Notes: generated by a model not told the origin, from the sequence alone. Positions 7,495 to 15,139 are shown, numbered from the stretch's first letter. The stretch: DNA of 34,983 nucleotides from Parcubacteria group bacterium (GCA_016180525.1 JACPBB010000002.1:289044-324026); one strand, 5' to 3'. Translations and numbers: made by a program.

Positions 7495-8058
7495 ATGAAA
7501 CGGGCAATTATAGTACATTGTTGGGACGGGTATCCGGAATATTGCTGGTATCCGTATGTAAAAAAAGAGCTTGAGGCGAAGGGTTTTGCTGTTCAAGTGC
7601 CGGCTTTTCCAGAAGGAGCTCCAAATCTCAATACGTGGCTTCCTATTTTAAAAGAGGTAGCAGGGGTGCCAGATGAGGACACGTATTTAATCGGGCACAG
7701 TGTCGGATGCATTACCATTTTGCGATATCTTGAGTCTCTTTCCGCGGGGCAGAAAATAGGCGGAGCAGTGCTTGTTGCCGGATTTACCGATAATCTCGGC
7801 ATGAAAGAACTTACTAATTTCTTTACAACCGATATTCCATTTCGGGAAATAAGAAAGAAAGCGAATCATTTTGTCGCGATTCACTCGGATGATGACCCGT
7901 ATGTTCCACTGAAACACGGAGATATTTTCAAAGAAAAACTCGGGGCGGAGTTAATCATCAAACATAATTTCAAACATTTCTCTGGCCCCGTTGATAAAGA
8001 AGATTCGTGCGTGAAACTTCCTAATGTCGTAGAGAGTGTTTTGAAAATGGCAAAATAA
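7495..8058 (+). CDS. RBBP9/YdeN-family alpha/beta hydrolase
   Basis: The 187-residue product has the compact RBBP9/YdeN form of the alpha/beta hydrolase fold. The nucleophile elbow is GHSVG with S69. The acid is in HSDDDPYVP (about D134) and the histidine is H161 in KHFSGPVD. All three catalytic positions are therefore present. The N-terminal KRAIIVHCWDGYPEYCWYPY is the usual first strand and oxyanion loop of this family, which acts as serine hydrolases of poorly known substrates. It starts 4 bp after the CDPS-like gene and ends 6 bp before the GNAT gene, so the three are likely co-transcribed. Confidence 0.85.
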   Translation: MKRAIIVHCWDGYPEYCWYPYVKKELEAKGFAVQVPAFPEGAPNLNTWLPILKEVAGVPDEDTYLIGHSVGCITILRYLESLSAGQKIGGAVLVAGFTDNLGMKELTNFFTTDIPFREIRKKANHFVAIHSDDDPYVPLKHGDIFKEKLGAELIIKHNFKHFSGPVDKEDSCVKLPNVVESVLKMAK

Positions 8059-8064
8059 AGTTTT

Positions 8065-8514
8065 ATGCCCGCAACACTTACAAAAGCGTCAGTTGCAGAT
8101 ATTCCTGAATTGATAAAGATTGAGCAGAGTGTTGCGGGCACGAATATTTACTCACCAATGCTGGGAAAGAACGAGTGGGAAAAGGCATTGCAAGAAGGCC
8201 CTGTTTTTCTTATTAAGGAAGATGGAGTGGTTGCTGGAAATATTTCTTATGAACATAAAGGAGGTGGACACTATCACATCAGCGGGCTTGCCATAATGCC
8301 CCAATTCCAAAATAGAGGGATCGGGAAAGGGGCGTTAGCAAGTATTTTGAAAGAGTGCAAAGATGCAAAAAGAATTGACCTCGCAGTTCATCCGGATAAT
8401 GAATCTGCGATAAAACTGTATGAATCTCTCGGTTTTGTCGTTGAAACACGAAAAGAAAATTATTACGGAGACGGCGAGCCGCGGCTTATATTTGTATTAT
8501 TAAAAAGTAGGTAA
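8065..8514 (+). CDS. GNAT-family N-acetyltransferase
   Basis: The 149-residue protein shows the GNAT order: N-terminal helices, the strand HYHISGLAIMPQ, the acetyl-CoA pyrophosphate loop QFQNRGIGKG (about residues 81-90), and the C-terminal VHPDNESAIKLYESLGFVVE motif. This is the RimI-like type that acetylates protein N-termini or small amines. The substrate cannot be read from the sequence. The position 6 bp after a hydrolase suggests the same transcript and possibly a tailoring role if the upstream gene makes a small molecule (inference). Confidence 0.9.
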   Translation: MPATLTKASVADIPELIKIEQSVAGTNIYSPMLGKNEWEKALQEGPVFLIKEDGVVAGNISYEHKGGGHYHISGLAIMPQFQNRGIGKGALASILKECKDAKRIDLAVHPDNESAIKLYESLGFVVETRKENYYGDGEPRLIFVLLKSR

Positions 8515-8527
8515 AATAAAAAAATTT

Positions 8528-8866
8528 ATGGAAAAAGTTACAGCAGAATTTAAAAATTTTGAGGCGCTTGATATCCGCGTGGGAAAAATCGTGAATGTTG
8601 AAGACACAGAAACAAAAAAGCCGACGTATAAGGTAACCATAGATTTTGGAGGTGAAGTTGGCACAAAAGTGTCATGCGCCGGATATCGTAGTTATGCGAA
8701 AGAAGACTTGCTCGGGAAGTTAATCATCGCCGTTGTAAATCTCCCGCCAAAACAAGTAGGCCCGGAGACATCAGAGGTGCTCATTCTCGGCGTTTCCGAC
8801 AAAGACGATAAGGCGGTGTATCTTACTCCGCAGTCTGAAGTTTCTTTGGGCAGTAAGGTATTTTAA
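8528..8866 (+). CDS. CsaA-like tRNA-binding OB-fold protein
   Basis: The 112-residue product is a stand-alone EMAPII/tRNA-binding domain. It has the phrases FEALDIRVGKIVNVEDT, YKVTIDFGGEVGTKVSCAGYRSYA, LLGKLIIAVVNLPPKQVG and SEVLILGVSD, all in the family order. In other bacteria this domain occurs at the C-terminus of MetRS and PheRS-beta or alone as CsaA, where chaperone-like activity has been proposed. The length matches CsaA. It lies 13 bp after the acetyltransferase gene and may share its transcript. Confidence 0.9.
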   Translation: MEKVTAEFKNFEALDIRVGKIVNVEDTETKKPTYKVTIDFGGEVGTKVSCAGYRSYAKEDLLGKLIIAVVNLPPKQVGPETSEVLILGVSDKDDKAVYLTPQSEVSLGSKVF

Positions 8867-8871
8867 ATGAT

Positions 8872-9444
8872 ATGAAAAATATTTTTATTTGGATAGTAGT
8901 CGTTCTTGCGGTTCTTATCGGAGGTTTTTATGTTTTAAATTCATATATTTATAATGAAAAACAAGGGGATGGTTTGCCGCAAGATTTTAAAGAAGTGACA
9001 TTTACTATAAGTGGAGAACCGGTAACGCTTAAAGACGGCGTTGCCGAGGCATACACGGCGCTCGGGGGAGATTCAAAGACAATAGTCAGGTATTTTGGAA
9101 ATGAGGTAACGCATGATATTGACGGCGACGGGGCGGAAGATGTGGTGTTTCTTATCACGCAAGAGACGGGTGGCAGTGGCACGTTTTTTTACGCGGTTGG
9201 AGCACTTAAAAGAGAAGAGGGGGGATATATTGGCTCGCGCGCGGTTTACTTGGGCGACAGGATCGCTCCGCAAACGACGGAGAGGGGCGAAGGAAGAATA
9301 GTCATAGTAAATTATGCAGACCGGGCACCCGGAGAGCCAATGACGGCAAGGCCGTCGGTGGGAAAGAGTCTTTATCTTCTTTTAGACCCGAAAACATTAG
9401 AGTTTGGCGAAGTCGTTCAAAATTTTGAAGGAGAGTCACGTTAA
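8872..9444 (+). CDS. Membrane-anchored FG-GAP-like protein, unknown
   Basis: One N-terminal membrane helix (about residues 5-23, IWIVVVLAVLIGGFYVL) is followed by an extracytoplasmic domain of about 165 residues. It contains HDIDGDGAEDVVFLI at about 81-95, an FG-GAP/calcium-loop-like motif (DxDGDGxxD). No active site is visible. The gene starts 5 bp after the CsaA-like gene. The role is unknown; the exposed Ca-binding-type loop suggests a surface or periplasm-like location. Confidence 0.75.
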   Translation: MKNIFIWIVVVLAVLIGGFYVLNSYIYNEKQGDGLPQDFKEVTFTISGEPVTLKDGVAEAYTALGGDSKTIVRYFGNEVTHDIDGDGAEDVVFLITQETGGSGTFFYAVGALKREEGGYIGSRAVYLGDRIAPQTTERGEGRIVIVNYADRAPGEPMTARPSVGKSLYLLLDPKTLEFGEVVQNFEGESR

Positions 9445-9463
9445 AATAAAAAATTAAAATAAA

Positions 9464-10060
9464 ATGAAAAAACTTATTATTTTTGATTTTGACGGAGTTT
9501 TGGAAGATACATTTGATTGGAATTTTGAAGTTGCCAGGAAACGATACAAAAACTTAGATAAGGAAGATTATCGGACGTGGTTTGACGGGAACATTTATGA
9601 GCATCCGACGGTAAAAGCGGCAGGTCCGATGAATGTCATAGAGTATTTTGAGGAATATAAAAAAGGATTTGAAAATAGAATTATTAAACAGGAATTTAAA
9701 GATGTTTTATTCGCGCTCCGGCCCAAGTATCACCTCGTCATTATTTCTTCAATTGATGATGACATCATCAACCCATATTTAAAGCGGAGCAAGATAGATA
9801 ATATTTTTGAAGAAGTGTGGGGCATCAGGCGAAAGACAAGCAAAGTTGAAAAATTCAAAGATTTCCTGGAGCTCTATCATGTCAGCAAAGAAGAATGTCT
9901 TTTTATAACTGACACGCTCGGGGACATAAAAGAGGCGAACAAAGTCGGTATTGAAAGCGTTGGTGTGACATGGGGATATCAGAGCAGAGAGCGGCTTGAG
10001 AGAGGAAATCCAGCCCAAATTGTAGATACTCCGCAAGAACTTCTGAATTATTTATTGTAA
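9464..10060 (+). CDS. HAD-superfamily hydrolase (phosphatase type)
   Basis: The 198-residue protein has the four HAD motifs: DFDGVLED (motif I, D8 nucleophile and D10 acid), ISS at about 93-96 (motif II), K in IRRKTSKVEKF (motif III), and TDTLGDIKEA (motif IV, D-x4-D). A helical cap of about 60 residues between motifs I and II indicates subfamily I, like phosphoglycolate phosphatases. The substrate is unknown. A metal-dependent small-molecule phosphatase in the cytoplasm is the best statement. It follows the preceding gene by 19 bp. Confidence 0.88.
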   Translation: MKKLIIFDFDGVLEDTFDWNFEVARKRYKNLDKEDYRTWFDGNIYEHPTVKAAGPMNVIEYFEEYKKGFENRIIKQEFKDVLFALRPKYHLVIISSIDDDIINPYLKRSKIDNIFEEVWGIRRKTSKVEKFKDFLELYHVSKEECLFITDTLGDIKEANKVGIESVGVTWGYQSRERLERGNPAQIVDTPQELLNYLL

Positions 10061-10069
10061 TTTTAAAAT

Positions 10070-10477
10070 ATGAACACGCACTTAAGTTATCTCATGGGCG
10101 GGGAGGAGATTGCGGATTCCGAACTTGCGGCTTTGAATATTGTTGTCGCGAGGGAAACTGATTCTGGACACCGCACGCTCAAAATTCCGGAGAAATCTCT
10201 GCCGCAATACATTGAACTTATAAAAAAGAAATTAACAAAAGGGTTTTGGAATGAAATTGTGGGACCTAAACAAATCATTTTCATTTTTAAATTTGATGAC
10301 GGGCACACGGAGGAATACGAATTGTCGCCAGAGACAGAGCAGAGTATTGACGCACTTTGCGCAAAGTTTAACAACGAGTCGCCGGAGAAAACCGCGAATG
10401 TCTATAAATATATTTCAGAAAATGATTTTTACCATGACTTTATGCTTAAGCATTACGCAGGCATGATTAATCGTTAA
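10070..10477 (+). CDS. Hypothetical protein, 135 aa
   Basis: The product is soluble, with an N-terminal MNTHLSYLMGGEEIADSEL and a mixed alpha/beta body including FWNEIVGPKQIIFIFKFDDGHTEEYEL. A short helical C-terminus ends in HYAGMINR. No known motif was recognised. It starts 9 bp after the HAD gene, so it probably belongs to the same unit. The coding frame is supported by the tight spacing and codon use like its neighbours. No function is proposed. Confidence 0.65.
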   Translation: MNTHLSYLMGGEEIADSELAALNIVVARETDSGHRTLKIPEKSLPQYIELIKKKLTKGFWNEIVGPKQIIFIFKFDDGHTEEYELSPETEQSIDALCAKFNNESPEKTANVYKYISENDFYHDFMLKHYAGMINR

Positions 10478-10484
10478 TAATCTT

Positions 10485-10512
10485 TTGACAAATTATTTTT
10501 TTATGTTAATAT
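10485..10512 (+). promoter_or_regulatory. Sigma70-type promoter with extended -10
   Basis: TTGACA (10485-10490), a 16-bp spacer and TAATAT (10507-10512) preceded by TGT. It drives the gene at 10548. Its sequence is similar to the promoter at 16689. Confidence 0.75.
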
Positions 10513-10547
10513 TAAATTAGAGCAACGATTTTGATGGAGGGCACAGA

Positions 10548-10901
10548 ATGAGCAAATGGTGCGGACTGGATAATGAATTTTTTACCTTTGTTGATTTAGG
10601 AAGGCCGGCAGTGTTTTTATTGCCCGTAAAAAAAATATTGCAAATTGAGGAAAATCTTCACAGGTTCTTAATAAAGCATTTTGGAACCTTTACCTACATT
10701 CCCATGCCGAGTTTTGGGGCGTGGAGAAGCGGCAATCAGGTCATTGTATACGACGAGTGCAGGCTGTATGAAGTTTCGTTTGTTGGCAAGGAAAAAATAA
10801 CGTTGCTTGCCAGAAAACTTGCCCAGATTGCTACAGCGATTCAAGAAGAGTGTATTTATTTCAAGGCGGGCCAATATGCAGCTCTGATTTATCCAAAATA
10901 A
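10548..10901 (+). CDS. Hypothetical protein, 117 aa
   Basis: The product has 117 residues and no signal or membrane helix. It contains aromatic-rich strands (NEFFTFVDLGRPAVFLLP, FGTFTYIPMPSFGAWRSG) and a helix ITLLARKLAQIATAIQEEC. No family was recognised. The start is fixed by TGGAGGG about 8 nt upstream of the ATG, and a consensus promoter lies at 10485-10512. A clear terminator follows, so it forms its own transcription unit. A strong promoter with a strong ribosome-binding site suggests it is well expressed. Confidence 0.7.
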   Translation: MSKWCGLDNEFFTFVDLGRPAVFLLPVKKILQIEENLHRFLIKHFGTFTYIPMPSFGAWRSGNQVIVYDECRLYEVSFVGKEKITLLARKLAQIATAIQEECIYFKAGQYAALIYPK

Positions 10902-10924
10902 AAAATGCACATATATGCACACAA

Positions 10925-10949
10925 GCCGTTCAGAATGAACGGCCTTTTT
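10925..10949 (+). terminator. Rho-independent terminator
   Basis: GCCGTTCA (10925-10932) pairs with TGAACGGC (10936-10943) around a 3-nt loop, followed by CTTTTTC. It ends the unit at 10548-10901. Confidence 0.9.
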
Positions 10950-10985
10950 CTTATGATGTAATTCTTGGTAAAATGTAAATGAATC

Positions 10986-11228
10986 ATGTGGTATGTGTAT
11001 TTAATTCAATGTGAGGATGGAAGCATGTATACCGGTATTACCACAGAGGTTAAGCGCAGGTTTGAGGAACACAGAAGCGGCACGGGTGGCCACTATACTC
11101 GCGCGCATAAGGTTAAAAAAGTTGTATACTCAGAAAAACATCCTACCCGCAGCGATGCTCTGCGGCGTGAAGCAGAAATCAAAAAATGGCGAAGAGAAGA
11201 AAAACTAAAATTAATTAGTAAGCACTAA
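10986..11228 (+). CDS. GIY-YIG domain protein, YhbQ/UPF0213 type
   Basis: The 80-residue product is a minimal GIY-YIG nuclease domain. WYVYLIQCEDGSMYTGITTEVKRRFEEH contains the paired Y-V-Y and Y-T-G triads with the catalytic Arg (RR) and the following His. The C-terminal RREAEIKKWRREEKLKLI carries the metal-binding Glu. Single-domain members are usually annotated YhbQ or UPF0213 and are thought to act on DNA, but their role is unclear. A TAAAAT box (10969-10974) 11 nt before the ATG is the likely promoter. The downstream Nudix gene follows after 2 bp. Confidence 0.9.
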   Translation: MWYVYLIQCEDGSMYTGITTEVKRRFEEHRSGTGGHYTRAHKVKKVVYSEKHPTRSDALRREAEIKKWRREEKLKLISKH

Positions 11229-11230
11229 AT

Positions 11231-11695
11231 ATGTTACCTCCAGAGGAATATTACAAAAGTTTGCCGAGAAAGCGCATCGGGGCGGGGGTTTTATTTTTTG
11301 ACGAAAAAGACCGAGTGCTCCTCGTGAAACCGAATTACAAAGAGGGGTGGATTATTCCCGGTGGTTCTGTTGATGAACATGAATCGCCACAGGCGGCTGC
11401 TGTGCGGGAGACAAAAGAAGAATTGAATATTGATCTTAAAGACCCGAAACTTATATGCGTGAGTTTTGCACAAGAACACGGGATTAAAACAGAAGCACTC
11501 CACTTTATTTTTTCAGGTGGTGTTTTAAGCAAAGAGCAGATTGCACGTATACGGCTTCAAAAAGAAGAACTTGATGAGTTTAAATTTGTTTCAATTGCGG
11601 AGGCGAAAGAAATACTTGCCGTTGGGCTCAAAGAACGCCTGTCGGAGTGCTTGGAAAACTACAAAACAGGGCAAGTGATATATTTTGAAACGTAA
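11231..11695 (+). CDS. Nudix hydrolase
   Basis: The 154-residue protein has an intact Nudix box, PGGSVDEHESPQAAAVRETKEELNI, split here as GGSVDE, then RETKEEL. All catalytic residues of G-x5-E-x7-RE-x2-EE are present, in contrast to the NrtR protein at 16004. The family hydrolyses nucleoside diphosphates linked to another group; the substrate (oxidised nucleotide, ADP-ribose, NADH or other) cannot be inferred. It follows the GIY-YIG gene by 2 bp, so the two form an operon. Confidence 0.9.
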   Translation: MLPPEEYYKSLPRKRIGAGVLFFDEKDRVLLVKPNYKEGWIIPGGSVDEHESPQAAAVRETKEELNIDLKDPKLICVSFAQEHGIKTEALHFIFSGGVLSKEQIARIRLQKEELDEFKFVSIAEAKEILAVGLKERLSECLENYKTGQVIYFET

Positions 11696-11709
11696 TCTTT
11701 CTAAGAATA

Positions 11710-11718
11710 TGCTAAAAT
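11710..11718 (+). promoter_or_regulatory. Extended -10 promoter, leaderless spacing
   Basis: TGC-TAAAAT (-10 at 11713-11718) is followed by 7 nt and the ATG at 11726. No ribosome-binding site fits in between. Confidence 0.55.
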
Positions 11719-11725
11719 ATATACT

Positions 11726-12175
11726 ATGAACGAAAAAGAACCGAGTATGTCATTTGAAGCAATCGCACAGAGAACAAAAAAACTCCATCATTATTATGGA
11801 GATTATGTGCGCAATATGTTTTTAATTGGAGCTGTTATTGTGCTTCTTTCTCTTCCACTCTTTACGCATCTGCTCGCGACACCAATTATTTATCCGATAC
11901 TTGTGGTGGGCGTTTTGGTTGTTGCGGCGGGGTTTGCAAATCCAGCGCAGAAATGGACGATGATTCTAAATGTTGCTGTTGCCGCCATGGGCATCGTGTT
12001 TTTTGAATATCAAGCGCTTTTGACAGAGCGCATGGCGACACACGTAGATTTACATAAAAATATTTTTTTTCTGGAAAGTCACGCGCTCGCGCTTTTATTT
12101 CTCTTCGCGCTCTACTTTAGCATCAAAACCGTACGCGGGAGATTCATGAAAAGAGAGATAAGAGATATTGATTAA
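11726..12175 (+). CDS. Four-helix membrane protein, unknown
   Basis: The 149-residue product has about 30 hydrophilic residues, then hydrophobic segments near 33-50, 54-70, 77-95 and 114-130, predicting four membrane helices. A basic C-terminal tail (VRGRFMKREIRD) should face the cytoplasm. No family was recognised. The start is fixed by the -10 box 7 nt upstream. It converges on nadD with only 25 bp between the stops and no clear terminator. Confidence 0.7.
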   Translation: MNEKEPSMSFEAIAQRTKKLHHYYGDYVRNMFLIGAVIVLLSLPLFTHLLATPIIYPILVVGVLVVAAGFANPAQKWTMILNVAVAAMGIVFFEYQALLTERMATHVDLHKNIFFLESHALALLFLFALYFSIKTVRGRFMKREIRDID

Positions 12176-12200
12176 AAGAGTCAAATTATAGTAGTTGAGT

Positions 12201-12806
12201 TTATACATAAAGTTTATGTTTTTTGATATAAGCGGCGACTTCGGGAGTGATATAAGGAACTCCTGAATGTCCTTTTTGTAATATGTTTCGTATGAATGTA
12301 CTTGAGAAATCTAAACTTTGAATATTTTTATCCAATATGAAACTGTGCGGAGGAATATTTTTAGGGAGCGAAAACGCATGTCTTTTAAAAATAATAAATT
12401 GCGCGGTTTTAAATAGTTTTTTGCCATTTACCCATTTCGTTTTGATATCTCCCGCGATGTCGGAGCCGATGAGAAAATAAAATGCAAAGTGCGGATACAT
12501 GCGCTCCAGCTCTATTTTTGTTTCATATGTTGCCGTAAGCCGCGGGCGGTTTATTTCAAGGGGTAAAATTCGTATAGGTTTGGGAAAAAGCGAAAACAAA
12601 CTTCTGTTCATACTCTTCAGCATGGCGAGGCGGTGTTTTCCAGAAACTTTTATTTTTTTATCCCGGCGGTTTGCGGTCGGCATAACCCATAATTCATCGC
12701 ACGGAAAAAGACGCATCGCCGCCTCTATGACGGTTGCGTGTCCTATGTGCGGGGGATTGAATGCTCCGCTGTAGATAATAATTTTTTTCTTTTTGTGTAA
12801 AACCAT
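12201..12806 (-). CDS. nadD: Nicotinate(-nucleotide) mononucleotide adenylyltransferase, NadD-like
   Basis: NadD joins AMP from ATP to nicotinate mononucleotide, the step before NAD synthetase. The 201-residue product has the nucleotidyltransferase signature YSGAFNPPHIGHATVIEAA near the N-terminus (H-x-G-H), then DELWVMPTANRRDKK and the C-terminal DFSSTFIRN, matching the ISSTxIR motif. The upstream frame continues into nadA, but the ATG at 12806 is the start because it places the signature at residue 9 and follows the nadA terminator. With nadA, nadK, pncB and nadE nearby, the NAD role is strongly supported. A related pantetheine-phosphate adenylyltransferase is less likely. Confidence 0.85.
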   Translation of the reverse strand: MVLHKKKKIIIYSGAFNPPHIGHATVIEAAMRLFPCDELWVMPTANRRDKKIKVSGKHRLAMLKSMNRSLFSLFPKPIRILPLEINRPRLTATYETKIELERMYPHFAFYFLIGSDIAGDIKTKWVNGKKLFKTAQFIIFKRHAFSLPKNIPPHSFILDKNIQSLDFSSTFIRNILQKGHSGVPYITPEVAAYIKKHKLYV

Positions 12807-12834
12807 ATCTTTATTGAAAGTATATAACGAAAGT

Positions 12835-12869
12835 AAAAAAAGTGCCCCCGAAGCATGCTTCGGGGGCAC
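12835..12869 (-). terminator. Strong terminator after nadA
   Basis: A perfect 28-bp palindrome (GTGCCCCCGAAGCA and its complement, 12842-12869) is followed on the minus strand by seven T. It ends nadA before nadD, so nadD needs its own promoter. Confidence 0.92.
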
Positions 12870-12873
12870 GATG

Positions 12874-14031
12874 CTACCGTATCGAGAGCATTCGGTTAAT
12901 TGCCACTCCGGCCTTTTCTGCCACAGAGCGCTGAATGTGAATGACACGTTCATCCCGATAGGGATGCTTTGGATCACAGCAGTTATCGCACAGAACTATT
13001 TCCAGACGGTCTTCACGGAGTGAGCGTAGCAATTTTTCAAACGTGTTAGCTTTCATAAAACGACACTCTGCTTTCATTGAAACGGGAACAAATTTTTTCT
13101 CGGGCATTTCCTTGCGAAGCCGATAAATCATTCCCTTCTCGGTCGCGACAATAAACGTTTTTGTCGGTGACATTCTTGCTCGTTCAACCATCTGCTCGGT
13201 TGAAAGAAAATATGCTTTCGCACGGGGAATTATACCCGCATTCAACTTGTACAAACACGAGGAGGCGCATCCGCATTCGGGATGTATCATGAGCTCCGCG
13301 TCGTCTTCATTTTCAAAAAGAGCCATCTCTGGAGCATCCGGGCCGATTTGTTCATGGACATAACAAGCCGAACGAAACTCTCCTTTTCGCACATTGTATA
13401 CGTCAACAAGATCAGGATTTACCCCCTGCTCAACAGCTTTCGCTTTCATGACAAAGCCAAGGTATTTATCCGGCAGCACTAAGATCTTCTTTCCGGGGTG
13501 TTCCTCTGCCGCTCGCACTATGACCTTGTCCGTATTCCGCGAAGTTGAAATGTAATCGCTTATGGACTTGGTGTACGCGTCGCTGTTGATGTAGGTTACT
13601 AAGACTCCCCCGGGGTTTTCTGTTTTCCACCGATGGAGCCATTCATAATCTGTACCGAAGACGAGCGAGCAGCCAAGGACTTCCGGGGAGTCAGAGACAA
13701 ACACGCGTGTTGTGTCTCCAACAATAATTTTCGCCGTTGCTCCCATAAAAAATACGCTCTGAAAATCAACTCTCGGCACGGACTGTTTTTGTACATGAAG
13801 GCTGAGCCCTAACGAATCGCCAACCATGTCTGCAATCTCATGAAATTCCGGATAGAGATAATTATGGGCGACAATCATGGAGCCCTTCTCGTGCGCGCGC
13901 GCCTTGATTTCAATAGCTTGCTCGGCAAGCTCCCTGCATTTCTCTTCCGTATAGCGTTCGGGGTAGAGGTCTCCCGCGTGGCGGTTAAACAGTTCATACC
14001 AGGTTTGGGCTAGTTTTACGACCGTGGCCAT
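12874..14031 (-). CDS. nadA: Quinolinate synthase A
   Basis: NadA condenses iminoaspartate with dihydroxyacetone phosphate to quinolinate, using a [4Fe-4S] cluster. The 385-residue protein has the family phrases MIVAHNYLYPEFHEIAD, FFMGATAKIIVGD, VTYINSDAYTKSISDYISTS and KGMIYRLRKEMPEKKFVPV. The three expected cluster cysteines lie in EVLGCSLVF, FRSACYVHE and HPEC. HPEC is followed by GCASSC, adding two cysteines. The ATG at 14031 is preferred over the TTG 18 nt upstream because AAGGAG lies 7 nt before it. It is monocistronic, with an NrtR-type operator over its -10 box. No nadB or nadC is in the window. Confidence 0.93.
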   Translation of the reverse strand: MATVVKLAQTWYELFNRHAGDLYPERYTEEKCRELAEQAIEIKARAHEKGSMIVAHNYLYPEFHEIADMVGDSLGLSLHVQKQSVPRVDFQSVFFMGATAKIIVGDTTRVFVSDSPEVLGCSLVFGTDYEWLHRWKTENPGGVLVTYINSDAYTKSISDYISTSRNTDKVIVRAAEEHPGKKILVLPDKYLGFVMKAKAVEQGVNPDLVDVYNVRKGEFRSACYVHEQIGPDAPEMALFENEDDAELMIHPECGCASSCLYKLNAGIIPRAKAYFLSTEQMVERARMSPTKTFIVATEKGMIYRLRKEMPEKKFVPVSMKAECRFMKANTFEKLLRSLREDRLEIVLCDNCCDPKHPYRDERVIHIQRSVAEKAGVAINRMLSIR

Positions 14032-14050
14032 CTTCTTCTCCTTTGTCAAT

Positions 14051-14069
14051 TAGTGTACTATCTACACTA
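14051..14069. promoter_or_regulatory. NrtR-type operator before nadA (perfect palindrome)
   Basis: TAGTGTA-CTATC-TACACTA has perfect 7-bp arms. It overlaps the -10 box of the nadA promoter and lies about 20 bp before the start codon. The same pattern recurs at 15122, 16753 and 16818. Confidence 0.8.
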
Positions 14070-14095
14070 TATCAAAATGCCCCCCGTGCTGTCAA
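14066..14095 (-). promoter_or_regulatory. nadA promoter
   Basis: On the minus strand TTGACA (14095-14090), an 18-bp spacer and TATAGT (14071-14066). The -10 box lies within the operator, so a bound repressor would block RNA polymerase. Confidence 0.8.
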
Positions 14096-14105
14096 GTAGG
14101 TAAAC

Positions 14106-14132
14106 AAAAACCTCGTAACACCAGTTACGAGG
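14106..14132 (-). terminator. Terminator after the radical SAM gene
   Basis: CCTCGTAAC (14111-14119) pairs with GTTACGAGG (14124-14132) around a 4-nt loop. Five T follow on the minus strand. It separates the radical SAM gene from nadA. Confidence 0.88.
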
Positions 14133-14153
14133 TCTATAAACTTCCTATTACAA

Positions 14154-15029
14154 TTAGAGCAATATCGCGCCCGGATATTGCCAGTAATAACGCAAATGTC
14201 CATCGGGGAAAAAGATCAAATTGCGCATTTCTTCGGCGTCCGGCTGTACCGTGAGACACTGGTTGAGGCAAAGATTCTGGCCGTCCAAATCAAACACCAC
14301 GGCACCGTGCGCAAGCGTCATGAGGCGCGCTCCGTGTTTTTCCACATAGCTCGTTATGTTATTTTTTTGTTCTTCCGTTAGGTGGTGAGCATTTGTCCAT
14401 TCCCAGGCGGCTTTATCAAGAATATTTTCCGGTTTGTTTACTGGAGTGAGGGTGAGCTGCTCTACTTTATGTTCTTTCGCAAAATGTACAAGGGCGAGCA
14501 ATTTTTCAGTGCTATCAATGAATCCATTTGCTCCAATACAGATAAGCCGGACCGAAAATCTATAGTCGTGGAGCAGACCAATCAATCCCGCCAAGTCAAT
14601 ATATGTTTTTTTATGCGGCAGGTAGACTTCGCGGTTTTTTTCCGGATCGTAGTGAACGATTGAAATAGCGATAGTTGTCATGCCTTTGTCATACCAGTTT
14701 TTAAGATACGGGGCGTATTTTTCTTCATTTGAGGCAATCATTATCCCGTTTGTTTGCAGCTCAATGAACGGAAACTTAAACGATTCCATGTGGTCAAGGT
14801 ATTTATTAATTTGGCCAGGGAATAGTGTCGGCTCACCCTTGCCGGTAAACATCGCGGTTGTTACGCCGCTTTGTTTTGCGAGTCTACAGGCAATTTCAAA
14901 ATTCCGCCAATTCACTTCCGGCTCTTTAAGCGCCACCCCCAATGGGGGAGTCATTTTAGAAATGCAAAATGGACATCTGGCGTTACACACCTCGCTACCT
15001 GCCAAAATACTGAATGTTTGGATTCTCAT
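14154..15029 (-). CDS. Radical SAM protein, unknown substrate
   Basis: The 291-residue protein has the CxxxCxxC cluster motif in VCNARCPFC (C15, C19, C22) and a following FTGKGEPTLFPG that matches the SAM-binding GGEP region. Two more cysteines (NLCLNQC) near the C-terminus may bind a second cluster or a substrate, but this is not a full SPASM motif. The ATG at 15029 is chosen because GAGAGGTG lies 6 nt upstream, while the longer frame starts with an unsupported TTG. It sits between nadA and nadK, divergent from nadK. A role in NAD-related modification or cofactor chemistry is only suggested by place. Confidence 0.85.
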   Translation of the reverse strand: MRIQTFSILAGSEVCNARCPFCISKMTPPLGVALKEPEVNWRNFEIACRLAKQSGVTTAMFTGKGEPTLFPGQINKYLDHMESFKFPFIELQTNGIMIASNEEKYAPYLKNWYDKGMTTIAISIVHYDPEKNREVYLPHKKTYIDLAGLIGLLHDYRFSVRLICIGANGFIDSTEKLLALVHFAKEHKVEQLTLTPVNKPENILDKAAWEWTNAHHLTEEQKNNITSYVEKHGARLMTLAHGAVVFDLDGQNLCLNQCLTVQPDAEEMRNLIFFPDGHLRYYWQYPGAILL

Positions 15030-15065
15030 TGCAGCACCTCTCTCTGGTATCAACCTCTAATTTTA

Positions 15066-15093
15066 ATTATAACATACAAAAAATTTTTATCAA
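15066..15093 (-). promoter_or_regulatory. Promoter of the radical SAM gene
   Basis: On the minus strand TTGATA (15093-15088), a 16-bp spacer and TATAAT (15071-15066) preceded by TGT. The nadK operator lies about 30 bp upstream of it, so control by the same repressor is possible but not shown. Confidence 0.75.
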
Positions 15094-15110
15094 GTTTTAG
15101 AAGATACCTC

Positions 15111-15139
15111 TAGACATTTAATAGTGTGCATGGTACACT
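15111..15139 (+). promoter_or_regulatory. nadK-nrtR promoter
   Basis: TAGACA (15111-15116), a 17-bp spacer and TACACT (15134-15139) preceded by TGG. The -10 box is the right arm of the operator at 15122-15140. The start codon follows 16 nt after the -10 box. Confidence 0.65.

Noticed and set aside
12807-12977. 57-residue N-terminal extension of nadD into nadA
   Set aside because: It would cross the strong nadA terminator and precede the family's usual N-terminus.
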